DNA of 64,000 nt from Selaginella tamariscina. Its lineage: Eukaryota > Streptophyta > Lycopodiopsida > Selaginellales > Selaginellaceae. Below, piece after piece: positions 1-12,367 of this stretch (positions are counted from its first letter, which is position 1; each line of letters starts with the position of its first letter). The position numbers were made by a program, and so were the translations under genes. The notes under the pieces are model-generated. The model had not been told where the DNA came from, made no database searches, and was given only the letters and a program-made list of their open reading frames with translations. Where the stretch lies: positions 76,976 to 140,975 of the forward strand of contig PUQB01000141.1 of NCBI GenBank assembly GCA_003024785.1, given 5' to 3'.

Positions 1-137
1 TTGACTAGTGTGAATAGATTTGCATTAGCAAATGACATTACATTATCTTTTCAAATTTAATGTAATGTTTAGGCCGGTGTGAAGATAATTACATTAAATT
101 TAACTAATATTCACAAGTTAATGTGTGGTGTGAATCG
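1..137. other. AT-rich left edge, possible small terminal-repeat element
   Basis: No gene is seen. Positions 70-76 (TAGGCCG) and 136-142 (CGGCCTA) are inverted copies bounding about 73 bp, and the matching site beyond arm B lacks this sequence. It may be a tiny MITE relic, but the repeat is too short to be sure. Confidence 0.25.
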
Positions 138-142
138 GCCTA

Positions 143-1190
143 AATAACGAAGGTATTGGCTAATGATGTGTTAAACTCGTTGGCCAACTAAAAAGTCCTA
201 ACACCATGTGTTCTCTTCCTATTAATCCATGCAACGCTGAAGTAAACAACATGGGACTTGCACCTATGTGTTTCTCTATTGAGCTCTTCGGTCTAGGTCA
301 TCGGTTCTTGCCTTGTGCAAGACGGACCGATAGAAAATATGTATACGACATCATCGTTGTAACTATTGTTAATGTGTATATATGTGTGTGATATGACGTA
401 ACACACGCACACACACGCAATGAAACATTAACATATACATATACACACACATGCAGAAGAAAACATTTATACACATATGCACACGTGCACACACTAAAAC
501 ATACACATGCACCCACATAATTAAACAGTCACACATACACATCAAAACGTTCATAACAGATATACACACACACATATAGCATATGTGTGTGTGAATGCTT
601 TATTGTGTGTATGCGTGTGTGAGTCCTCGCACAAATAGGTCCGCTCCAGAGTTTCATGCGATACTCCTTCGAACATGACAACGTATATTCTAAAATATAA
701 TACAGCTCTGAGAAACGAATCTTTATCTTCCACTGGAGGAATAATATTAGTCCTTGTGAGTGCCGTGGATTAGAAAAACTTAGTCTAGACTATGTTTAAA
801 CACACATTTGGAATTCTATAAACTTGTCATCTCCCTTTTTACGTACGGGAAATGTGGGTATGTGTACTCAGTTTTAAAGTTGTACGGTACGTTTTAATTA
901 AAAGTTTGGTACGAAATAATATATTATTATATTATTAATGTTTTAACAAGCAACACGCGTTCACGCTAGGAAACCAGAAACCATTATTATTATTGTTTTA
1001 TTATCGACTATTAAGCTCCTTACGCTCCCTAGGCAAGCAATATTGATATTATACAGAGCTCTAGTCTCCTGGTTTGATCCGGTAAGTTTACCATAAGATT
1101 GCTAAGTATCTGCATAGAAATCGATTATTGCCATACTAGACGATCGTAGCTTTGGTGTGAAGCTTGAAGATATCTTTCTTCTTCTCACTG
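143..1190. other. CA/TG-rich and AT-rich upstream region, no gene
   Basis: Positions 360-640 are degenerate CA/TG microsatellite, and 880-1020 is AT-rich. Short ORFs here follow the simple repeats and are not credible. The region contains the presumed promoter of the GTPase gene; I saw no convincing TATA box. The same sequence precedes the sister gene in arm B. Confidence 0.6.
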
Positions 1191-1312
1191 GTAAGTTTCT
1201 TGTACTCCTCAGTATTTTTATTTAAATATCTTGTTTGTATACAGCTATTCTCTCCTTAGTAAGGGCATCTCACCACGGTTAAATAGCTTTTCTAACATAT
1301 ACACGGGTGCAG
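1191..1312 (+). other. Probable 5' UTR intron of the arm A GTPase gene
   Basis: GTAAGT at 1191-1196 is a strong plant donor. Acceptor AGs lie at 1312 and 1319, directly before the ATG at 1321. Arm B preserves the same arrangement. No transcript evidence was available. Confidence 0.45.
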
Positions 1313-1320
1313 TTTACAGC

Positions 1321-4300
1321 ATGGGAGGCGGAGATGGTGATGCCGGCGGTTACGAAGTAGTGGAAATGGAGATGACCGTGCCTGTACCTATGGAAGTGGA
1401 TGCTCCTCAGCTTCTCAACCTCATTGAGATCAAGTCTGATAAGCAAGAGCTGAGCTTTGTGGAGAAGGTTGTGCTTTCTCAAGCTAACATCCTGGAGCTC
1501 TTCCACGCTGTGGCTCCTGGCTCTCTCAAGTCTTCAACTTCCGGACGGTGGGTTCTAGATGCGACCGTGCTCGAGCAGTCCACAGTTGACATTGTTGGTC
1601 TTTACGGCAACAAGAGGATCATGGCAAAAGTTCTTGCTCAAGATGGCATTCTTCTGCCCGGAGAGGACTCACTTCCAGCAGGACTCTATGGGGCGCTTCT
1701 GCAGGAGAAGCTTCTCTTGTTCTACTGGCCACCAGTGAAGAAGTTTGTGGAAGCTAGACGAGGTGACATCTCCTGTAACTTCATACGTTACCTGCTGGAG
1801 CTGTGTAACAACGTCTACTGCTGCATGGAGGTTGAGGATGGGAGCGTTGAAGTCTCCTCCATGGCTCCTGTCGCCACCAAGAAGAAGCGAACTCAGAGGC
1901 TTCAGATATCCATTGTCAAGTCCTCTGAGAATGATTTCTTGGTTTATCCTGGCTTCACTCTGGAGCTTCCAAAATTTGCCAAGCTCTCTTTTGGTTGGAG
2001 TGATGGCCTCCATCGTTCTGCATATCTGGTTGAAGAGAAGTACACCCCAAGAAGTGCCTTAAATCTGACCAGCTCACTGTCTCTGCCTCGGATCTACCAT
2101 CAGTGGTCAAGAAATGGGAGGACTTCAACATAGATATCCGCAAACTGAATGACGAGGACTTAATCTTGTTTGCTGAATCTGCAAAGCTGGAGGGCTTTGA
2201 TGCTCTGAAAGAGGATCTCAGACGTCTGGATGAAGAAACTGCAGGTGAGGAACGCAAACTTTCGAACTCTGAAGACTACCTGGAAGCGAGGAAGAAAGCC
2301 GTGCTCCAAGTGTTGGCTGAGGGACTGAATGCATATCTCAGGTTGTACTATCCATGGGAGGAGAGCGTCTATTCAAACTGGCGAGGTGAAGTTAGAATTG
2401 CTGGAGCAAGTATTGTCGACTTTCTCGACTACACTGAGTCCGCCGGTCCGTATTCTCCCAAGTTGGACAAGCAAACTGTGGAGAGCATGGAGTCAAGCCT
2501 AGTCAAAGTGCTGAAGAATGATGCAAAGATGATTTTTGTTGGTTCAAAGTTTGCGTTCGCCTGCAAGATAAAAAGGTGACATACGTGATCAAGCAAGCTG
2601 GGGCAGAAAGGTTGGTCCAGTGTTCTATGGTGAGACTCTTTCGGTGACAAATATGAAGGGTAAGAGTTTGGAGGTGAAGTTGACAAATGGGGTTGGTGTG
2701 GTGCTGTCCACAGATCGGTTCAATTGGGTGGGGGGGCTGGTGGATGTCGTGGAAGAGTGAGACAGACGTGAAGTTCATGAACGTGTGGCCTGCCACAGGG
2801 AATGATTTTGAAGCATGGATAAGTTCATATGCAGGAGAGATTACAAAACTTGAGAAGAAGGCTGCATTTGCAGACTTTGTGCTTTACCATAAAGCCGAGC
2901 TTGACTGGACTACGTAGACGACAAAGCGCTTTTCCAATGCATTGTGGCAGATGATGAGCAGTTTACGTTCTTAGAGCAGGTAGAGACATGCAAGGACAAG
3001 TGGAACGAGCTTGTGAACACAGATGGTCCATATCCGCTTGGGAGAGCAGAGATTGCTACTTGGTGTGCAGAGATTTACGGTGATGGACGGAGGAAGTTCT
3101 TGAGCAGTATCTTTGAGTGTCTGGAGGAGCCATTTGGCAAGTTTCTAAAGGAACATGTTGCGTTAGAGCTCAAAGCACAGCGGGCGGCCTGGTCTTGCCA
3201 GTAAAGAGAAGAAGCACAATGCCTTGGCTGCATTCAAAGCCAACTTCTCAAAGGCTCGCCAATCGAAGTAAGTGACAGTTATTTTTATTGTTATATACTA
3301 CTAAAGAGGTGTATGATATGTATTTATATATGTAATGCTCTTTTGGTGTAACAGATCGTCAGATGTTATCCTTCAACGCTGTCAGAGTACTACGTACCAT
3401 AACAACAGCTTAAAGATTTCGTTCATGAAGGAAGAGGTCCAAAACGAGAGGGTTTCCTGGACAGCAGTGGAACTTTTACCAATGAAGAAGGATGTGGATG
3501 CCCAGCTGCAGACTCCTGGTCGCTTAATCACACCGTGCTGCTCAGGCAGCAAGCAAGTCGTTGACATGGATTCAACTGAGTACAAGTTGGCCAAGGTCGT
3601 GCTGCTCAAGTCAGGAAATGTGCTGGTTTTCCTCAGGAGGATCGATTCATCTCTGGAGATACACTGCTGCAGCTTAGGGTCAAGGCTGACCATTCCAGGT
3701 GGAAAGAAGCCTGTCCACAAACTCAACAGAGGGAGTGATCTCTTCTGTTTTGACGAGGCTTCACAGTTCATAGCCTTCTATGACTCTTCCAGTACTGCGA
3801 TCAAGGTGTACAGGTTTCTTGAATCTTCCGGTGAGCTTCACTGGAATGGAGTCAACATAGTGTTCAGCAGCTACTGTGGACACAGCAGGATCACATGGAT
3901 GGAGTTTGTGCCTGGCAAAGAGGAGCTCCTGGTGGTGGATGACACACTGTGTGTGCGTGTCTTTGAAGCAGTTATTCCCGGAATGATGAAGTCAAGAGCT
4001 GTCCAACTTCCTCCATATTCAGAACTTTGTCTGACCACTGACGGCCTGTGTTTGATAGCACTCTGCGGGGATCATAAGGAGGAAAATCTGGTGGCACTTT
4101 CAGCTGAAGTGTACAAGCTGGATGGAAGCTTGGAGAAGTTGAAGACAGTCGACTTAGGCCTTTCTGTGGAGAGCTTGGAGGGTCTTAAAGTTTCTGTCGC
4201 AAGTTTTGGGACGCAGATGCATCTGCTGGTGTATACTCCAACTCGACCAGAGCTCATTCGTTCAGTGGTACTTGAGGTCAAGGTGTCTTCCCAGAGCTGC

Positions 4301-7300
4301 CATCTACAGAGGAGCAACAATGTACAGCCAGATGCAGTCGCTGAGGTGGGGAAGAAAACATCGTGCCATGAGCTCGACTACCTTTATCATGTTTTCGACA
4401 AGTATGCAGTGAGTCCTCCCCTGCTGGAATTGGCAAGGAGTGTGCAGTTTGGGCTTGTGGTGGACGTCCTGAAGGGAGAGTACGCAACAGTTGAAATGCA
4501 GCTGGTGGGGCATGCAGAAGCTGTTCTGAAGCAACTGAGGCTGGACAAGGGGAAAGACTTCTCCAAGATGAAGATTTCATTTGACTTCCAACTCTTCACG
4601 GACCAGTGAAGGTTCAGTCAAGCAAGAGACGCAGCGGGGATCTTCTCCGGCAGCTCATGTGTTTGGTGCCTGTGCAGATCGCTCGAGCACAGAATAACAG
4701 CTTGAGGCCCTTGGTTGACGGTTTAGAAATGCCTTCTGACATGAGCTATGGAGATGCAGTCCAGCTTGCGGAGATTCTCCGGTTCGGTGTATACGATGCT
4801 GTATTGGAGAGCTGGACAGGGCCTGTCAAGGTTATTTCTTCTATGGGAAAGCAGAGCAGCGGGAAATCTTACTTGCTCAACCACTTGAGTGGCTCTGTTC
4901 TAGATGTGGCTGGAGGAAGATGCACAGATGGTGTGGATGACTTGCCGTGCCACGGAGGAGTGCTTGTACGTGATACTGGACTTTGAGGGCCTTGGAAGCT
5001 TTGAGAGGAGTGAGCAAGAGGACATGCTGCTGTCCATTCTGAATGCAGCTATCAGCAACATCACAATCTTCAACAAGAAGGTACTTTCCCATCAGTTAAA
5101 CGATTACTAATGCTACTCCGGTTTCAGGATTTCCACCTTGACAAGGAAACTGAGGCAGTCTTTGAGAGATTCCAGAACGGAGTAAGCCTAGTGAAAGATG
5201 ACTCGAAGCTGTTCAAAGGTCTGTTTTACATGGCTATCAAGGATGTAGACGCAGCAGATGTGGATGAGCTCAGGAAGAGTTTTCCTCCAAGATAGACACA
5301 TTTGCAGCAAGTCCCAGGACAACTTTCCTGACGAGGATGTACGGAGGGCAGGTGGAGGTGGCAGCAATGCCTCCTTTCAACAGGCCGGAGTTTCACGAGA
5401 GCGTCGCACAGATAGCTGAAACTGTTGAGAGTCTCGATGTAGTACATGGCAGTGGTAAGAGCTTCTTGCGCGACATGAAGTTGGTGATCTCTCAGATATG
5501 CTCCAAGGACTGGTCCCCAATAGACACGAAGAGAATCGCTTTCAAGGTGAGCATACTCAGGAGACACTTGAAATCAGCCATTGCTTTGGGAAGCCTTGCG
5601 TACGGCGATAGAAGAAAGCTTGTCAACTTCGACACAGAGGAGGAGATTGGAGATACTTACTTGTCTCTAAACAGTCACACCTTTGAGCTTCAGGATACCG
5701 GCTTGCAGCTTTCTGTGTACGAGGAATCCGATGTTATGAGCACTGTCCTGGAGCAGTTGGTTTTTGAGCTTGAGAAAACCGTTCCTCGTTCTGGAAAAGC
5801 TGATGAGAGGTGGTTCGTGAGCTTAGAGGAATTCCTGTTTGCCTTGGTGGAGAGAAGGAAGGTACGAGTTTTGCAGTGGATAGATGTGAATACTGCAGAG
5901 TTTTCTTCGGATGGGGATGTTCAGAAGCTGGTGCTGGAAGCCACTTCCATGGCTGCTGGAGTGAAAGACAAGCTTGCCCTGTGCAGCTGCAAGTGTGAAC
6001 AGTGCTTTCTCCACTGCATCTTGCAGAAGTCGCATCCTGGGAAACACAGCTGCAAAGGGAACCATAGATGCCAAGAAGTTTGCTCATACTGCGAGGAGGA
6101 GTCCTCGTCCCAAGGTAAACGTTGCAGTGACAAAGCTGGTCACGAAGGTCTTCATGACTGCAAGGTGAAAAGTCATACATGTAGAGAACAATGCTGCTTG
6201 TTTGGGAAGTCCACCTGCAACAAGATATGCTCGCTTAAAGCTGGACACCATGATCAGGTAAAGTTGACTTCTGTTGTTGTTTGTCCGCTTACGGGTTTAT
6301 ATGTCAGGAACACATGTGCAACTCAAGGCAGCATATGTGCCAGATGAAGTGCTCACTTGCTTCGTGCAACAATACGTGTGTGTCCCCTGCAGAGCTGGTG
6401 AATCATGGAAGTCATGCCTGCCATGAGAAGATGTGCATCATGCAGTGTCAGATGGACGGTTGTAACAGGAAGTGTGCAACCGAGGATCACTTTCACTCGC
6501 TGAAAGATGGAGTCCTTCATATCTGTGGAAACGAGCACCAGTGTGTGGTCAAGTGCGAGTCCAGAGGCAACTGCGGAGTCATTACTGAGGTTTCGAGGAG
6601 AACTCAGACTTATGTCGGGAAGAGATCCATATTTGAGTATGAACATGTGTCAGAGCAGAACGGAGTGAGAAAGGAGTGCTGCATTCCTATCCCGGCAATG
6701 CAGGTGCGTCATGCAGGACCCCATGTACACAGTGTGAGATCCGACTGTGTTCACTTCTGTGAGGTCAAGTGTCAAGGCTGTGGGTACTTCTGCAACTTGC
6801 CTATAGATCACGGAGGCCTTCACGACACAACTCACGGGAACATGACTCAGAGGAGCTTCGTCTCTGAGAGTGAGGAAGTTGACATCGATGGGAGGAAGTA
6901 CGAGTGGGGAGAGTCTGGAGCAGCAGAGATGTGTATGATGCATTGCAAGGCTCAGGGGCGTGGCCATGTGCATCTGGTAGTTTGTGAGAAGGATAAGAGT
7001 GGCAGTGGTGTTTGTGGTCAGATGAAGGTTGCTAAAGGGGTTAGACACGCTACCAAGAGATACGGCCCGGACTTCCATGTGCCAAAAGATGAGTTCACCC
7101 ATGCGGCTTACTGGAAGAACATGCGGTTTAAGGATCCTTGCTCGATGAGGATCAAAAGCAGTTTGCACTCTGTGGGAACTTTTGTGGATCAACTGAACAC
7201 ATCTCCAATGCAGGTTAGCTCGTACATCCTTAGATTGTGCGTGCGGCTCAAAACTGTTTGTTTGTAGGTTCTCTTCAAGCAGCCAAGTCGTATTGCACAG

Positions 7301-8007
7301 AGGAACTGTGGCATGCACCAGTGGCAAGAACGGCAGGAAATGCAGGAACGGGCTATGTGACAGAAGACGGGCACCATTTTGCATGCAATCACTCGAGAGA
7401 CATAGCCAGTCATCATCTTCGTGGTTGACAAGTCAGGTTCCATGGAATCACGAGACATAAAGCCGAAGCTAGCAAAGTTTCCCCGGAACCGTCTTGGTTG
7501 TGTTGTACGAGGCAATGCTGAGGTTTATCCGTATGCGTAGAGCTGCCAACCTTCAGGACTCGATGTCAGTTGTTCTCTTTGACACTTCTGGAGTGGTTGC
7601 TATGGAGCGGCAGGCAATGAGTGAGGATCAGCTGGACAAGCTTCTGGCTTACTCCGCAAATGGTGGCACTACATATTCTTCAGGGTTACAGCGAGTTGAG
7701 CAAGTCCTTACGCGAGCGCTTGGTGACAATTCAGGAATGGGCCACGCTCCAACCGTCATCTTTCTTAGTGACGGTGGAAACAATGGAGGTATGGACCCGG
7801 TGTACTTCGTCAATAACGCTGAAGAACGTGGAGCCGAGGCTGGTTTTCACACCATTATGTTTGGCAACGATCCTGCCACCAGATTCTCAAGGACATGGCT
7901 GCTGCTGGGAATGGAGTGTTTCAAGTTAGCCTGGATGAGCTGCAGCTTGCAAGGGACTTTGAGGGTCTAGCCAAGAGCTTACGTCTAAGGTGGCTGCACT
8001 TATGTAG
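1321..8007 (+). pseudogene. Giant GTPase / Cys-His-rich / vWA protein gene, arm A copy (broken)
   Basis: Sister of the gene at 51105-57812, with the same five coding exons: introns at 3268-3354, 5081-5127, 6258-6307 and 7214-7267, all GT-AG. The start at 1321 (MGGGDGDAGG) follows a likely 5' UTR intron. Compared with arm B it carries at least a dozen private frame-changing indels, for example near 2047, 2548, 2908, 3187, 4605, 4930, 5272, 7145, 7410, 7494, 7815, 7872, 7878 and 7986. One further break (about 2608) is shared with arm B. Domain signatures survive in pieces: P-loop GKQSSGKS near 4846-4870, DFEGLG near 4978-4995, Cys/His-rich repeats 5980-7190, and vWA motif DKSGSM near 7428. As written it cannot encode the full protein. 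Either it is a pseudogene or the consensus here is poor. Confidence 0.8.
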
Positions 8008-8247
8008 GTCGTTCCTTCAAGGTAAAAACACTTTCTCTACATGTAGGAGATAACAGTTTACTAAGTGCTTGTTTTGAAATAGGAAATGTGGAGGATAAGA
8101 GGGAATTTTATATTTTTAGTACTTAATAGAATGTCTCGATTTTGTATCGTGTCTGGCATCCGCACGAATATACACATAATTTATATGCTCTACATTCAGC
8201 GGAGCCAAGAATGGTCCTACTTCTACAAAAGAAAGACTTGTTGTACC

Positions 8248-8975
8248 TCATATATTGAGAGCACATTCAGTAGGGGCAGTGGGGAACCTCTTGGTATCCG
8301 TGCAGTAGTAGTCGTATATCATGTAGTTCTTCTGAACCCATCTGAGCTTGTTCTTGGTGTCACCGTCTGTAGTCTTGTATGCAGCCTCATTCCACCAGCT
8401 TCCTTTAGAAACACCGCATGTTTGCACGTTACCACTACATGCATCGATGTGGAAGCCTTTGTAAGAAGCCACAAACGGAGCATGGTTCCAGTTTGTCTTC
8501 TCAAGACTGCCTCGGGTTGCCCAGTCGTCTGCTCGAGTATATACCCATCGAGTAGTAACTCAACAGATATAGAGCTCAGGTTTCAACTCACACGATCTGC
8601 TGTTGGTTCCACGGAAGGAGTAATGAAAGTCCTTGGTGGGGTATATCCACTGCTCCCTGTTGCCGATACCATTGGCAAAAACATTCGTCTGAACAATGTA
8701 ACGCTGGCCAGAAGTTTGCCCAGGAACTCAAATTCGAGCTCGTCGTGTTCGTCTGTCTCCGAGGACATGTAGAAAGCCGTAACCGTTCCAGCTGAATCAT
8801 TGCACACCAGCTTCATCTTCATGCTCACATGCCCAAGAGATACTTGTTCTTGGATGCACTTGTACACATTTCACATTAGAGATTCTGCATTGTTGAATAT
8901 ATGATAAGCAGGAGATGGTGACTCACCGGATGCTTTGTCGAGGACGAGCTGCATTTCAGCGCCTCCATTGAGCAT
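8248..8975 (-). pseudogene. Xyloglucan endotransglucosylase/hydrolase (GH16) pseudogene, arm A
   Basis: XTH enzymes cut and rejoin xyloglucan in the cell wall. Recognisable blocks on the minus strand are LNGGAEMQLVLDKAS before a GT donor (about 8930-8975), [10 protein letters not shown] and [10 protein letters not shown], the GH16 active-site segment [10 protein letters not shown] near 8725-8750, and the family C-terminus YYCTDTKRFPTAPTECALNI ending at 8248. The usual active site is HDE(I/L)DFEFLG, so the middle Asp is Glu here. A frameshift follows the active site. About 85 bp, including an intron acceptor and the YVDD segment kept in arm B, are missing near 8550. A 10-nt deletion after MGIYSS is shared with arm B. 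The N-terminal signal peptide and first strands are not identifiable; a hydrophobic stretch near 9230-9330 may be a remnant of the leader. Confidence 0.85.
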
Positions 8976-9673
8976 GCATACAACACACATACACAGCCTA
9001 TATATCTTATGGTAGAAAACTGGTTATTGCACTGCATACACGCATACACTATAGGTATACATGATATCTGCGTCTTGTTTATGTGTCTATGTGCGTTGAG
9101 TATGTTTATATGCACTATTCCATTATGCATGACATTGGTCATGCAATATACTTCGAGTTTTCTCTTCATTATTTATCTTTAAGTTCTTTATCTCAAGTAA
9201 TGTTGAGAGAGACCTTAACGCTGTTATATACAGGAAGATATTGTTATAGGAAGCGCCACAAACAACAACAGGAGCTAAGAGAACGATAAGAAACCAACAG
9301 GTGATCCAAGCAAGAAGTCTAAAAGCGAATCGGGACACGTCACCATGACTGACGGTTGAGCATATCGATATCAATGTTAAGATGGTGAACATGAGAGTGA
9401 GTGCGAGATTGAAGACGTGGAGCTGAGCGAGGAGGAGGACGGCCAAGTTAACACGCAGGTAGAGGTTTTTGAGAATAAGCTTATTAGTAAAGATAATAAC
9501 GAGAACAAGAATGGGAGAGCTCAAGTGAGAGTGGAAGCAGTTGGTACCTACCTCTCTCTCATAAACACACGTGGAAAACTTGTTATATCATTTATTTACA
9601 TATTATATGATTCAATGAATCTGAAACTGAATTGTATATAATATCATTCTCGCAGGTACAGAACTCGAGCGAT

Positions 9674-10663
9674 TCATTGACATATAGTGGTTGGTATTCC
9701 ACAACCTGGGCCATAGCGTTTGACACTTCTGCTTTTGACTCTTTCGGCACGCAAAGGCTTCCATTTGGTGCTATTCTCTCTAAAGTAATCGGATTCTAGT
9801 GCTTCCTGAGCAGTTATCCGCTTGCTCGGATCCAAACACAACATTCTGGAGACCAACTCTGCCGCCGCTGGATCGTTTATCTCACTCCATATATTAACCG
9901 AATGAGGCTCGGCCCACGAGCCAGATACCATCCAGTAATTGGGTAGTCTAGAAACGCCAGGCCAGTTCTCCTCGTCCGGCTTTCCAACCCATGTGATTAT
10001 GGCATCCATCGTTTGGGTTTGTCTCTCAACAATCTCTTCAAGTTCTGTGTCCTTTGTATGTACTAAGTTGTCTCTCCCAAGAAGAAGCAGCAAGAATATG
10101 CAACCTGCTGACCACACATCAACTTGGGGTCCGTATCTTCTTAATCCCAGTAGCAGCTCCGGGGCGGTGAATTCTGTAGTTCCAACTCTATCCGGTGTCG
10201 GGTACTGCCACAGGTTGATTGATTGCTTAATTGCGCATCCGAAGTCTGCCAGCTTAACCTCGCCTTTGCTGTTGACAAGCACGTTTTGTGGCTTTATATC
10301 GAGGTGCATATACCCCTTGGCATGAACATAAGCAACACCACGGAGGATCTGCTGCATAACAGACTTAATCTCCAGCTTTCCTGATGAAGCTTTACGCATT
10401 ATCTCATTCAGACTTTGGTCCATGTACTCGAATACCATAAAAGACCCATGCTTGACACGACGGACTGTATCCAAAAGCTTTATCACGTTGTCGTGTTTGC
10501 AGGCGATGAGAATGTCTTCTTCCTTGTTTATGCATTGATTGAGCAAGAAATGAGGGTGCATCCTTTTGACAGCCACCGTTTGCCCTGTTTTCTTATCCTT
10601 GGCCGCCCGTACCTCTCCCTCTTTACCCTTACCCAGTAGCTTACCGCACTCGTAACGCTCCAT
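9674..10663 (-). CDS. CDK-like (CMGC) Ser/Thr protein kinase, intact copy
   Basis: A single uninterrupted 329-residue ORF forms nearly a bare kinase domain. In order: glycine loop GKGKEGEV (about residue 11), VAVK lysine (about 30), catalytic loop HLDIKPQN (about 120), LADFGCAI (about 140), activation-segment end TEFTAPELLLG, and DVWSAGCIF. The CMGC-type insert KPDEENWPGVSRLPNYW and the C-terminal LCLDPSKRITAQEAL resemble cyclin-dependent kinases. Asp replaces the usual Arg of HRD, so the loop is HLD. No cyclin-binding PSTAIRE helix is evident, and the short activation loop (PDRVGTTEFTAPE) differs from classical CDKs. No introns are seen; retroposition or an intronless subfamily are both possible. 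A TATA box lies about 55 bp upstream. Its sister at 48434 is catalytically dead, so this is the only potentially active copy in the window. Confidence 0.9.
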   Translation of the reverse strand: MERYECGKLLGKGKEGEVRAAKDKKTGQTVAVKRMHPHFLLNQCINKEEDILIACKHDNVIKLLDTVRRVKHGSFMVFEYMDQSLNEIMRKASSGKLEIKSVMQQILRGVAYVHAKGYMHLDIKPQNVLVNSKGEVKLADFGCAIKQSINLWQYPTPDRVGTTEFTAPELLLGLRRYGPQVDVWSAGCIFLLLLLGRDNLVHTKDTELEEIVERQTQTMDAIITWVGKPDEENWPGVSRLPNYWMVSGSWAEPHSVNIWSEINDPAAAELVSRMLCLDPSKRITAQEALESDYFRENSTKWKPLRAERVKSRSVKRYGPGCGIPTTICQ

Positions 10664-10718
10664 ATCGTGTATCTAAGCAGCATTACCCTATTACAAGAAA
10701 CCCTAGGAGCAATCTGTC

Positions 10719-10727
10719 TTTATATAC
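10719..10727 (-). promoter_or_regulatory. TATA box of the CDK-like kinase
   Basis: TATATAAAG on the minus strand lies about 55 bp upstream of the start codon at 10663. A CCTAGGGTTTC telo-box-like element follows in the presumed 5' leader. Arm B keeps both. Confidence 0.55.
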
Positions 10728-12060
10728 AACATTTCCTTTAAATATATTCCTAGTATATGCGTAGCATATACTGGTATATGTTGCGTTTTCCCTTTGTGCT
10801 TGATTCATAATTTGTGTATAATATAATACTTTAAATAAAATCTGGAATAAGGAAGTAAATTTAAGATATATACATAATATATGCTTAAAAATGAAAACTA
10901 CTTTTAGATGTAATTCTAATCTCTAAATAATAAGTTCATATTTCACATTCATATTATAATATAAATTGTGTGTGTTGCGTAGTAAGCTATGCAAATGAAT
11001 ATTTCACATAAATACGATTATGCTTTTATATGATGTATGTGTGTACATTTAAGAATAATTATTAAACTTCAACGCACTTCAAAACAAAACAAATCAAAAT
11101 ATAAAAATCATAGTTACCATTTAAAAATTTAAATTGGAAATTTAATAATTAATTAAATAGAACAAATTTATTTAACAAAATTCATTTATAATATTTCTAA
11201 CAATGCTCAATACAAGGGTTTATTTTTTTAATATAAGAAAATTTAAATATTAACCACTTTAATAACATTTTCTTGTTATTATTTTATTTGTAGAAATTGA
11301 AATGAAATAATAAAATTATTATAAAATTGATTACTTATATTTAAATCTATAGCAAATTGGAAGGAAATAAATCAAATAGAAAATATTAGTAAATGGAATA
11401 AGGATTTAAATAAATTTATTTTAATATTTAATTATAAAAATTATATACTTAAAAATATTCTTCAATTTATGTAAATGGATCATATCAGACAGTATTGACT
11501 GTATTGTATAATAAATAATATCACTCTTTACTACTGGGGGATGATGAGCGGTTTTGTGTATATGCATTTAATTAGTATTTTAAAAAGAAAATATAATGAT
11601 CATGGAATAAGAAAAATATAATTTAAGATATATATATAATTTATAATGTGAATTAAAAATAGTATTTTAGAAAACGATAACTACTTTTACATATACGTAT
11701 AAATTTCTAATAATAAGCTCATATTCAACATGATTATAATTTAAAATATATACATATGTTGCTCAGTAAGCTATATATTAAAAGTATTATTTAAAATATG
11801 TAAATGCATATATCAATAAATATGATTATTATGTGTGTGTGTTTTTAAATTAAAATTATTAATCTTCAATATACTTCAAAACAAATTACAGATAATTACC
11901 ATTCAGAATTTTAATTAAATTAAATAAAACAAAATTATTAAAAACTTCATATATACCATTTCTAACAATGCCAAATACAAGTGTTTATTTTGTAAATATT
12001 AGCCACTCAATAAAAGTTTCTTTATTTGTTTGTGTTTTTTTGTAAATACTAAATACTAGT
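10728..12060. other. Very AT-rich spacer, no gene
   Basis: Long A/T runs without credible ORFs. It is part of the inverted duplication; the sister sequence is about 47330-48379. Two loosely similar blocks, about 10,900-11,260 and 11,690-12,000, suggest an old internal tandem duplication. Confidence 0.6.
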
Positions 12061-12302
12061 GAACGTTATAACTAAAATGGAAATGATACATAAAAATGAG
12101 AATATAAAAAAAAATTAATTAATATTTATGTATTAATTATTAATATTTTAAATATACATTTTTAAAGAATATTCTTTTTTTAAATATATACTATTTTAAA
12201 AATTATTTTTTTATATTAAAAAATATTAATTAAATAATTAAAATTATTAACTATTAAAAAAACGAAACTATAGACATTCTCATTTTAGTTATAACATTCG
12301 TT
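12061..12302. mobile_element. MITE-like fold-back element, arm A only
   Basis: An AT-rich 242-bp block is bounded by inverted repeats: GTTATAACTAAAATG near 12065 and its complement CATTTTAGTTATAAC near 12280-12294. The equivalent place in arm B (about 47330) goes straight from one flank to the other without it. No coding capacity. The target duplication is unclear and the superfamily is not assigned. Confidence 0.6.
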
Positions 12303-12367
12303 ATGGCACAAAATCAAAATCTACACATAAAAATCCATAGTTCATACATGCGCGGGGTGTGTATGTA

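Larger units (their letters stand above)
138..12367 (+). repeat. Arm A of a ~12 kb inverted duplication
   Basis: From about 138 to 12367 the sequence matches the reverse complement of about 47275-58856 almost base for base, through genes, introns, CA-rich simple sequence and AT-rich spacer. Gene order in arm A is GTPase/vWA gene (+), XTH (-), kinase (-). Differences are mostly small indels plus some larger ones: a 242-bp MITE present only here (12061-12302), about 85 bp lost from XTH here, and 34-bp and 66-bp kinase deletions in arm B. Edges were placed by eye and are uncertain by some tens of bases. Confidence 0.93.

Noticed and set aside
206-733. Several short ORFs on both strands upstream of the GTPase gene
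   Set aside because: They follow CA/TG simple repeats, have Cys/Val/Tyr-only composition and do not stay open in arm B.
5810-6180. Antisense ORFs of 60-150 codons over the GTPase gene
   Set aside because: Shadows of the sense coding frame; identical shadows occur in arm B, and none has a recognisable domain.
9123-9641. Overlapping ORFs between XTH and kinase (hydrophobic minus-strand ORF; MELSEE plus-strand ORF)
   Set aside because: The hydrophobic one diverges in frame between arms. The plus-strand one keeps about 35 residues in both arms, but the arms are near-identical DNA, so conservation proves nothing. It may include a leftover XTH leader.
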